The notes under the pieces were generated by a model. That model was not told the origin of the DNA and did not search any database. It saw nothing but the letters and a program-made list of their open reading frames with translations. Shown piece after piece: positions 19,832-27,774 of a stretch of DNA of 64,000 nt (within the stretch, counting starts at the first letter, position 1; the number at the start of each line of letters is the position of its first letter). The stretch lies in the NCBI GenBank assembly GCA_903933915.1, contig CAIZLW010000082.1, positions 29,259 through 93,258 on the forward strand, in the 5' to 3' direction. The translations under genes and the position numbers were made by a program. The DNA is from an uncultured beta proteobacterium (lineage in GTDB: Bacteria; Pseudomonadota; Gammaproteobacteria; Burkholderiales; SG8-41).

Positions 19832-20116
19832 ATGACCATGACGACTGCCGACAAGGAAGTGTTCAACCCGATCCGTATCAATGCCGAAACCTGCATCAAG
19901 TGCAACCTCTGCGACTGGATCTGCCCCGGCGACCTGATCTACAAGGAAGAGGACAACCGCCAGACGCTGCCGGTGATCAAGTATCCGGATGAGTGCTGGT
20001 ATTGCGGACTGTGTCAGACCATTTGCCCCACCGATGCGATCACCGTGGTGTTCCCGGAGCAGATGGTTCGCAACAAGACTGAAGTCATCACTCTGCTCGG
20101 TAAAGTCGCCGAGTAG
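19832..20116 (+). CDS. Two-[4Fe-4S] ferredoxin, AprB-like
   Basis: CIKCNLCDWICP and CWYCGLCQTICP clusters; directly follows the flavoprotein gene. Confidence 0.88.
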   Translation: MTMTTADKEVFNPIRINAETCIKCNLCDWICPGDLIYKEEDNRQTLPVIKYPDECWYCGLCQTICPTDAITVVFPEQMVRNKTEVITLLGKVAE

Positions 20117-20141
20117 GGATTCCGGCTGTGCCGCAACGGCG

Positions 20142-20393
20142 GTGACTGCGCCGGCGGGCGCGGATCTGGGTCTGCGGGGCGATGCGCGCCAGGTGACGCG
20201 TGAAGTGATGATCACGCCGCAGACGCGCTGGATCAATGTCGAGAGCGGGGAGACCGTACGTTTTTCGGCGCCACCGGGTGGCGAGGCCGTGGTGTGGCAT
20301 TTCGATACGTCGTCCTGGGCCACCGGCCGTCTGGGCGACATCGCGCCGAATCTGGCCCAGGGGCGGGACATCACGATCTACGTGGCGATGTCC
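20142..20393 (+). pseudogene. CzcE-like domain remnant without signal peptide or clear start
   Basis: In-frame GDARQVTREVMITPQTRWINVESGETVRFSAPPGGEAVVWHFDTSSWATGRLGDIAP...DITIYVA resembles the CzcE family core; the only in-frame ATG of the open frame lies inside the ferredoxin gene. Confidence 0.5.
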
Positions 20394-20607
20394 CTGATCT
20401 TCCGCCGCCACAGTGGATGGCGCTGTCATTGGCAAAGCGAAAGTTTAAATAAAAACAAATACTTGCGATTTTTTGACGTTGTCGCCCCAACACCCCGCGT
20501 GTATGCTGGCCGCAGCATCACGATCACGGACTACCATCCGTCACCCTCGCGCTGACGGGAGCGTCGGCGTAACAGAAAACATCAACAGACTCACCGACGG
20601 AGCGCAC

Positions 20608-23142
20608 ATGATGGCCTTACTGTTTACCGTGCTTGGCATATTGGCGATCGGCTGGTTTCTCGCCTATCACCGTCTGCCGGCGCTGCTGTGGCTCGCGACG
20701 TTTGCGATTTTTGCGGCAGTCTTTGCTCAGGCCGGTCTGTGGTCCGCGGGATTGCTCTACACGGTAGTGGTCATCCTGGCCGTTGCCGCCATGGTCTCCG
20801 TGCCCTCGCCCTTGCGCCGCCTGCTGGTCGGCACACCGATGCTCGCCGTATTCCGCCGCATCCTGCCGCAGGTGTCGCAGACCGAACGTGAGGCGCTGGA
20901 AGCCGGCACGGTATGGTGGGATGGTGAACTGTTCAGCGGCAGTCCGGACTGGAACAAGCTGCTGGCCTATCCGAAGCCGCGTCTGAGCGCAGCGGAGCAG
21001 GCGTTCATCGACGGTCCGTTGTGCGAACTGTGCGAAATGCTCAATGACTGGCAGATCACCCATGAAATGAACGACATGCCGCCGCCGGTGTGGCAGTTCA
21101 TCAAGGATCATGGCTTTCTCGGCATGATCATTCCGCGCGAATACGGCGGCCTCGGGTTTTCGGCGCTGGCGCATTCGCAGGTGGTGATGCAGCTCACCAC
21201 GCGCAGCGGTACCGCCGCGGTTTCGGTGATGGTGCCCAATTCGCTGGGCCCGGCTGAACTGCTGCTGCATTACGGCACGAAAGAGCAAAAGGACTATTAC
21301 CTGCCGCGCCTGGCCAAAGGTCTGGAGATGCCGTGTTTCGCGCTGACCAGTCCCGAGGCGGGTTCCGATGCCGGCGGCATTCCCGATTTCGGCGTCGTCT
21401 GCAAAGGTGAGTGGCAGGGCAAATCCGATGTGCTCGGCATCCGCCTGACCTGGGAGAAGCGTTACATCACGCTCGGACCGATAGCCACGCTGCTCGGGCT
21501 GGCGTTCCGTCTGTATGACCCGGATCACCTGCTCGCTAACGGGGGAAATGAGCAGGACGACCTCGGCATCACGCTGGCACTGGTGCCGACGGATACGCCG
21601 GGCGTGCACATCGGCCGCCGCCATCGTGCGATGACCTCGACGTTCATGAACGGCCCGAACTGGGGCAAGGACGTGTTTGTGTCGATGGACTGCATCATCG
21701 GCGGCATCGAGCAGGCCGGTCAGGGCTGGACCATGCTGATGAACTGCCTGGCTGCCGGACGCTCGATTTCGCTGCCCGCCAACGGCGTCGGCATTTCCAA
21801 ACTGGCGGCGCTGACCACCGGCGCTTACGGCCGCGTGCGCCAGCAGTTCAAATTGTCGATCGGCCGCTTCGAAGGCGTCGAGGAGGCGATGGCGCGCATC
21901 GCCGGCAATCTGTATGTGATGGATGCGGCGCGGGTGATGACTGCGGGTGCGGTGGATCTCGGTGAAAAACCGTCGGTGGTGTCGGCTATCGTCAAATACC
22001 ATCTGACCGAACGCGGCCGCCAGGTCATCAACGATGCGATGGACGTGCACGGCGGCAAGGGCATCTGCATGGGGCCCAGCAACTATCTCGCCAGCGCTTA
22101 CATGCAGACGCCGATCGCGATTACCGTCGAAGGCGCCAACATCCTGACGCGGACCATGATCATTTTCGGCCAGGGCGCGATCCGCGGCCATCCCTGGGTG
22201 CTCAAGGAAATCGAGGCCACGCGCGAGACGGACCACGCAAAAGCGGTGCGTGCGCTCGACCGGGCTTTCTGCGGGCACATCGCGTTTACGATATCCAACG
22301 TCGCACGGGTGTTGTGGATGGGGCTCACCGGCGGACGGCTGACCGCGGTGCCCGGTGCGCCGGAACTGCGCCACTACTACCAGCAGCTCACCCGGCTCTC
22401 CAGCGGTTTCGCATTGACTGCCGACGTGGCGATGTTCCTCTGCGGCGGCACGCTGAAACGAAGGGAGCGTCTTTCAGCCCGATTGGGTGATGTGCTGAGC
22501 CAGCTTTACCTGGCTTCGGCTGTGCTCAAGCGTTACGAGGATGACGGCCGACCCGAAGCCGATCTGCCATTCGTGCGCTGGGGCCTGCTCGACTGCCTCA
22601 ATCGCATCGAGGAATCGTTTTATTCGATTTTCGAAAATCTGCCGTGGCCGGTGGCGGCCTGGCTGCTGCGAGTATTGATTTTTCCGGTGGTGATGCGGTA
22701 CGGCCGCGAGTTCGCACCGCCGCGCGATCCGCTGGGTCACGACGTGGTGCGGCTGATGATGAAGCCGGGGCCATCGCGCAACCGCCTGACGCGCGGCGTT
22801 TTTATCTCCAAGGATGAAAGCGACGCCGTACGCACGCTGGAGTCGGCACTGGAGGCTGCGATTGCGGCTGAACCGGTGGAAGCCAAGCTGCGCGCAGCGC
22901 AGCAGGCTGGTCAGATTGCCCGCCGTTATGCCGATCAGGTGGCGGCCGAAGGTCTGAAGAATGGTGTGATCACCGAGGCTGAGTCCGGACTGCTGCAGCG
23001 CGCTGCGGAACTGCGCAGGAAGGCGATCATGGTTGATGATTTTCCGAAAGATTTCGGCCGCACCGAGTTTTACCAGACGACGCAGGCGGTGACCTTTGAG
23101 GCACTGGCCCGCAAGGCTGAGCAGGAAAGGCGGGGGCGCTGA
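20608..23142 (+). CDS. fadE: Acyl-CoA dehydrogenase, FadE type
   Basis: Two N-terminal TM segments; GFLGMIIPREYGGLGFSALAHSQVV, PCFALTSPEAGSDAGGIPDFGVV, DAMDVHGGKGICMGPSNYLA. Confidence 0.93.
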   Translation: MMALLFTVLGILAIGWFLAYHRLPALLWLATFAIFAAVFAQAGLWSAGLLYTVVVILAVAAMVSVPSPLRRLLVGTPMLAVFRRILPQVSQTEREALEAGTVWWDGELFSGSPDWNKLLAYPKPRLSAAEQAFIDGPLCELCEMLNDWQITHEMNDMPPPVWQFIKDHGFLGMIIPREYGGLGFSALAHSQVVMQLTTRSGTAAVSVMVPNSLGPAELLLHYGTKEQKDYYLPRLAKGLEMPCFALTSPEAGSDAGGIPDFGVVCKGEWQGKSDVLGIRLTWEKRYITLGPIATLLGLAFRLYDPDHLLANGGNEQDDLGITLALVPTDTPGVHIGRRHRAMTSTFMNGPNWGKDVFVSMDCIIGGIEQAGQGWTMLMNCLAAGRSISLPANGVGISKLAALTTGAYGRVRQQFKLSIGRFEGVEEAMARIAGNLYVMDAARVMTAGAVDLGEKPSVVSAIVKYHLTERGRQVINDAMDVHGGKGICMGPSNYLASAYMQTPIAITVEGANILTRTMIIFGQGAIRGHPWVLKEIEATRETDHAKAVRALDRAFCGHIAFTISNVARVLWMGLTGGRLTAVPGAPELRHYYQQLTRLSSGFALTADVAMFLCGGTLKRRERLSARLGDVLSQLYLASAVLKRYEDDGRPEADLPFVRWGLLDCLNRIEESFYSIFENLPWPVAAWLLRVLIFPVVMRYGREFAPPRDPLGHDVVRLMMKPGPSRNRLTRGVFISKDESDAVRTLESALEAAIAAEPVEAKLRAAQQAGQIARRYADQVAAEGLKNGVITEAESGLLQRAAELRRKAIMVDDFPKDFGRTEFYQTTQAVTFEALARKAEQERRGR

Positions 23143-23963
23143 TGGGCGAGTTGCGCGGCAAGACCGTATTCATCACCGGCGCCAGCCGCGGCATTGGCCG
23201 CGCCATCGCGCTGCGCTGCGCACGCGACGGTGCCAATATCGTCGTCACCGCAAAATCGGCGACACCGCAACCGAAGCTGCCGGGTACCATTCACACGGTG
23301 GCCGCCGAAGTGGCGGCGGCCGGCGGCAAGGCGCTGGCCATCCAGCTCGATGTGCGCGATGAGGCGGCGATTGCCGAGGCAGTACAGCAGGCCGCAGCGC
23401 ATTTCGGCGGCATCGACATTCTGGTCAACAATGCCAGCGCGATCCAGCTCACCGGCACCGCGGAGACGCCGGCAAAACGCTTCGACCTGATGTTTGGCGT
23501 TAACGTGCGCGGCACGTTTTTGTGTTCGCAGGCCTGCCTGCCGTTTCTGGCAAAGGCGGCGAACCCGCATATCCTCAACCTTGCGCCACCGCTGAGCATG
23601 AAAACGCAGTGGTTCCAGGGGCATGTTGCCTACACCATGGCGAAATACGGCATGAGCATGTGCACGCTGGGCATGTCCGCTGAATTCCGCGCGCAGGGCA
23701 TCGCGGTCAATTCGCTGTGGCCGCGCACCACCATTGCCACAGCCGCCATCGAGATCAACTTCCCGCCGGCGGTCCTGAAGGCCAGCCGCAAACCCGATAT
23801 CATGGCCGACGCGGCGCACGCGATTTTCCGGCGTGACAGCCGCAACGCCAGCGGCCATTTCTATATCGACGAAGCCGTGTTGCGCGAGGAGGGCATTACC
23901 AACTTTGAGTCTTACGCAGTGACTCCGGGAGGCCGGCTCCAGCCGGATTTGTTCCTCGACTGA
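23142..23963 (+). CDS. SDR family oxidoreductase (HSDL2-like)
   Basis: KTVFITGASRGIGRAIALRCARDGANIVVTAKSATPQPKLPGTIHTVAAEV, VNNASAIQLTGT. Confidence 0.9.
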   Translation: MGELRGKTVFITGASRGIGRAIALRCARDGANIVVTAKSATPQPKLPGTIHTVAAEVAAAGGKALAIQLDVRDEAAIAEAVQQAAAHFGGIDILVNNASAIQLTGTAETPAKRFDLMFGVNVRGTFLCSQACLPFLAKAANPHILNLAPPLSMKTQWFQGHVAYTMAKYGMSMCTLGMSAEFRAQGIAVNSLWPRTTIATAAIEINFPPAVLKASRKPDIMADAAHAIFRRDSRNASGHFYIDEAVLREEGITNFESYAVTPGGRLQPDLFLD

Positions 23964-24024
23964 CTTGTCGCAGCTTGGAGTATAAAAAATTAATAAAAAC
24001 AAAGATTTATCTCATGTCATTGCG

Positions 24025-25803
24025 ATGACGGACGCCGTCACGCTGGATGGCCTGTTCCGCGAGCGCGTGCGGCGCACGCCGGATCTGGTGGCCTACAAGG
24101 CCTACAACGAGCAACACCGCAACTGGCGCGACTACAGCTGGGCGCAGATCAATCGCCAGGTGGCGCGCTGGCAGGCGGCGCTCGAGAAGGACGGCCTGCA
24201 GCCCGGCGACCGCGTTGGGGTGATGCTGCGCAATTCGCCGGAGTGGGTGATGTTCGATCAGGCCGCACTGGGGCTGGGGCTGGTGGTGGTGCCGCTGTAT
24301 ACCCAGGACCGCGCCGAAAACGTCGCCTACATCGTCAACAATTCAGAATGCAAAGTACTGCTGGTCGAAGGGGACGAGCAATGGCTGGCGCTGCACGATG
24401 TGGCGGGCGAGATGCGCACGGTGGTGCGTTTTCTGACCGTGAACGCAGCGCAGTCTGCGCCCGGCGATGCGCGGCTGAAATGGATCGGCGAATGGCTGCC
24501 CGCTGACGGCGGTGCGACGCGCCACCTGAGCCGGCCCGGCAATACCTTGGCGACCATTGTCTACACCTCCGGCACCACCGGGCGGCCCAAGGGCGTGATG
24601 CTGTCGCACGACAACATCCTGTCCAACACCGCTTCCGCACTGACCGTGCTCGCCACCGGACACGATGACATTTTTATGTCGTTTCTGCCGCTGTCTCATA
24701 CCTTCGAACGCACCTGCGGCTACTACCTGACCGTGATGTCCGGTTCGACGGTGGCCTACGCGCGCTCGATTCCGCAACTGGCCGAGGATTTGCAGACCGT
24801 GCGGCCGACCATGCTGGTTTCAGTGCCGCGCATCTACGAGCGCATCTGGGGCGCGATCCGCGCCAAACTCGAAGAAGGCCCGCCGCTGCGCAAAAAACTG
24901 TTTCTGCTTGCGGCGGACGTCGGTTATGCCCGCTTTGAACATGCCCAGGGCCGCGCGCCGTGGCAGCTCTCGTTCCTGTTGTGGCCGCTGCTCAACAAAC
25001 TGGTCGCGTCCAAGGTGCTGGCGCGTCTGGGCGGGCGACTGCGTTATGCGCTGTCCGGCGGCGCCGCATTGCCACCGGACATCTCGCGCCTGTTCATCGG
25101 GCTGGGCCTGCCGATCCTGCAGGGTTATGGCCTGACTGAAACCAGCCCCATTGCCAGCGCCAACCGTCCCGAAAACAACATCCCCGCCAGCGTCGGCCAG
25201 CCGATACCCGGTGTAGAAGTGAAAATCGGCGACAAGAACGCGGTGATGATCAAGGGGCCCAACGTGATGATGGGCTACTGGAACAACGAGGAAGCCACGC
25301 GTGCGATGATCCAGGCCGACGGCTGGCTCAACTCCGGCGATACCGGCCGCATCGGTGATCAGGGGCATTTGTTCATCACCGGGCGGCTGAAAGAGATCAT
25401 CGTGCTGTCGAATGGCGAGAAAGTGCCGCCCAACGACATGGAAGCGGCGATCATGCGTGATCCGCTGTTCGAGCAGGTCATCCTCCTCGGTGAAGGCAAG
25501 CCGTTCCTGACGGTGATGGCCGTGCTCAACACTGACCGGTGGCGCAAGCTTGCCGGGACGACGGGTATTGATCCCCTTAACGACGCCTTGCTGCGAACCG
25601 AACACGCAGAACAACTGGTCCTGCATCGTGTGTCGGCGCAGATCACCGAGTTTCCGGGTTACGCGCAGGTGCGCCGCGTGACGGCGACGCTGGAGCCGTG
25701 GACTGTGCAGAATGGCCTGATGACGCCGACGATGAAGTTGCGTCGCGCCAAAGTGCTGGAGAAATTCAATGCCGAAATCGATCAGATGTATGCCGGGCAT
25801 TGA
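24025..25803 (+). CDS. Long-chain fatty acid--CoA ligase (AMP-dependent synthetase)
   Basis: TIVYTSGTTGRPKGVMLSHDNIL, GYGLTETSPIASANRPEN, NSGDTGRIGDQGHLFITGRLKEIIVLSNGEKVPP. Confidence 0.94.
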   Translation: MTDAVTLDGLFRERVRRTPDLVAYKAYNEQHRNWRDYSWAQINRQVARWQAALEKDGLQPGDRVGVMLRNSPEWVMFDQAALGLGLVVVPLYTQDRAENVAYIVNNSECKVLLVEGDEQWLALHDVAGEMRTVVRFLTVNAAQSAPGDARLKWIGEWLPADGGATRHLSRPGNTLATIVYTSGTTGRPKGVMLSHDNILSNTASALTVLATGHDDIFMSFLPLSHTFERTCGYYLTVMSGSTVAYARSIPQLAEDLQTVRPTMLVSVPRIYERIWGAIRAKLEEGPPLRKKLFLLAADVGYARFEHAQGRAPWQLSFLLWPLLNKLVASKVLARLGGRLRYALSGGAALPPDISRLFIGLGLPILQGYGLTETSPIASANRPENNIPASVGQPIPGVEVKIGDKNAVMIKGPNVMMGYWNNEEATRAMIQADGWLNSGDTGRIGDQGHLFITGRLKEIIVLSNGEKVPPNDMEAAIMRDPLFEQVILLGEGKPFLTVMAVLNTDRWRKLAGTTGIDPLNDALLRTEHAEQLVLHRVSAQITEFPGYAQVRRVTATLEPWTVQNGLMTPTMKLRRAKVLEKFNAEIDQMYAGH

Positions 25804-25833
25804 CGGAGCAATTATCAACAATGGAATTCGAAC

Positions 25834-26262
25834 ATGACTGAACAGCAGCAAACGGCGAGCGAGCGGCCTGAAACGACCACCCTGCCGGCAGGCAAGGATC
25901 CGATGCTGCGCGTCATCCCGATGCCGGCGGACGCCAACTACACCGGCGACATCTTCGGCGGCTGGATCATGTCCCAGGTCGATCTCGCCGGCAGCGTTCC
26001 GGCGATGCGCCTGGCCAAAGGGCGCGTGGCGACCATCGCGGTGAACTCGTTTGTGTTCAAGCAACCGGTGTTTGTCGGGGATCTGGTCAGTTTTTATGCT
26101 GAAGTCATCAAGGTCGGCCGCACGTCGATCACGGTTGACGTCACGGTGTATGCGCAGCGGCGAGCCGCACGCGAGGAATGCGTGCGGGTGACCGAGGCGG
26201 TGCTGACCTATGTTGCAGTGGACGCCAACCGGCGTCCACGTGTGGTATCGGAGCAACAGTAA
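25834..26262 (+). CDS. Acyl-CoA thioesterase (hotdog fold)
   Basis: ANYTGDIFGGWIMSQVDLAGSVPAMRLAKGRVATIAVNSFVFKQPVFVGDLV. Confidence 0.92.
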   Translation: MTEQQQTASERPETTTLPAGKDPMLRVIPMPADANYTGDIFGGWIMSQVDLAGSVPAMRLAKGRVATIAVNSFVFKQPVFVGDLVSFYAEVIKVGRTSITVDVTVYAQRRAAREECVRVTEAVLTYVAVDANRRPRVVSEQQ

Positions 26263-26392
26263 CCGCGCTTCTGCAGACGCACAATTTGCGCCGGGGTAAG
26301 ATTGCCGCAAAATTGCAGCATTGAAATTGTAGTATTAGATTTTCAGCACTAAACTGAAACGATAATTAACGCAGTCCGGAGTGAGGGGGATC

Positions 26393-27658
26393 ATGGTCAA
26401 GTTGAACAAGCGTTTGTCTTCTGTGGCAGTGGCCATTGCGCTTGCCAGCATGGCGTCTACGGCAGGTGCTGGCGGTTTCGGCATCGGCACCCAAAGCGGC
26501 AGCGGCACCGGCAATGCCTTTGCCGGCGGCGCTGCGGTGGCCGATGATGCCAGCGTGGCATGGTCCAATCCGGCGGCGATGACAGCACTGCCTGCGGGCA
26601 AGCAGATCACCGGCGCTGCACACATTCTGGTGCCATCGTTCAAGTTCACCAACACCGGTTCGACCGGCGTGTATGCCGCACCTGGCACGGGCGAGGGTGG
26701 CGACGGCGGCAGCCTTGCAGTGGTGCCGAACTTTTACTATACGATGGACATTGATCCGAAACTGCGTTTCGGTTTTGCCGTCAACGTCCCATTCGGTCTG
26801 TCAACCGAATGGGATCCGGGCTGGCGCGGCCAGATCGTCGCGCTGGAGTCGGCGATCAAGACCATCAACCTGAATCCTTCGCTCGCCTACAAGGTCAGCG
26901 ACAAGGTGTCGATCGGTGGCGGTATCAGCCTGCAGAAAATTGAGGCCAAGCTGACGCGGTTCACGGGAGCGGGTGCTACCGGCAACGTCGCGATGGAAGC
27001 GGAGGACATTGGCTTCGGCTTCAATCTGGGCTACTTCATGCAGGCCACGCCATCCACTCGGATCGGTGCAACCTATCGTTCGCAGGTTGCCTACCACCTC
27101 GAAGGCACAGCGGTATTTTCAGGGCCGGCGGGTGCTGCGGCGAGCGGCAACGTTCGTGCTGACCTGAGAGTGCCGGATTCCACGTCGTTGAGCATTTTCA
27201 GTGCCATTGACTCGAAGTGGGAGGTCATGGCGGACATGACTTATACCGGCTGGAGCAACGTCAAACGTCTGGATGTCGTCCGTACCTCGGGTCCTGCAGC
27301 AGGCGCTGTGCTGACCACCGAAGTGTTCAACTGGAAGGACACCCTGCGCCTTGGCGTCGGCGCCAATTACAAGATGAACGACCAGACCAAACTGCGTTTC
27401 GGTCTTGCATTTGATCCGACGCCCAGCAACGATATCGATCGTACGGCGCGTCTGCCCGACCAAGACCGCACCTGGGTGGCCTTTGGCGTGCAGTACAAGC
27501 CCACAAAAGAAGGTACGGTTGAGGTCGGTTACGCGCACGAGTTCGTGAAGGATTCAACGATCAGCGCAACACCACTGGCACCGGCAGGGGGGCGACTTAA
27601 CGGCACATTCAACAGCAAAGCCGACATCCTGTCGGTGCAGTACTCGCACCGCTTCTAA
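26393..27658 (+). CDS. fadL: OmpP1/FadL family outer membrane transporter
   Basis: Signal peptide then GGFGIGTQSGSGTGNAFAGGAAVADDASVAWSNPAAMTAL; C-terminal SVQYSHRF. Confidence 0.92.
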   Translation: MVKLNKRLSSVAVAIALASMASTAGAGGFGIGTQSGSGTGNAFAGGAAVADDASVAWSNPAAMTALPAGKQITGAAHILVPSFKFTNTGSTGVYAAPGTGEGGDGGSLAVVPNFYYTMDIDPKLRFGFAVNVPFGLSTEWDPGWRGQIVALESAIKTINLNPSLAYKVSDKVSIGGGISLQKIEAKLTRFTGAGATGNVAMEAEDIGFGFNLGYFMQATPSTRIGATYRSQVAYHLEGTAVFSGPAGAAASGNVRADLRVPDSTSLSIFSAIDSKWEVMADMTYTGWSNVKRLDVVRTSGPAAGAVLTTEVFNWKDTLRLGVGANYKMNDQTKLRFGLAFDPTPSNDIDRTARLPDQDRTWVAFGVQYKPTKEGTVEVGYAHEFVKDSTISATPLAPAGGRLNGTFNSKADILSVQYSHRF

Positions 27659-27676
27659 CGCAACGCAGCACGATGC

Positions 27677-27703
27677 GGGGCGGCCTGCGGGCCGCCCTTT
27701 TTT
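27677..27703 (+). terminator. Rho-independent terminator after fadL
   Basis: GGGCGGCCTGCGGGCCGCCC followed by TTTTTT. Confidence 0.85.
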
Positions 27704-27774
27704 CGACCACTGCGCAGACGCGACGCACAGGATGCACGTGCTAGAATCGTTGCACGCATCAAGGAGCCCCATTC

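Noticed and set aside
18061-19905. 614-aa minus-strand ORF
   Set aside because: Antisense shadow of the flavoprotein gene.
20617-22374. 585-aa minus-strand ORF
   Set aside because: Antisense shadow of fadE; Arg/His-rich artefact.
24820-26310. 496-aa minus-strand ORF
   Set aside because: Antisense to the acyl-CoA ligase and thioesterase genes.
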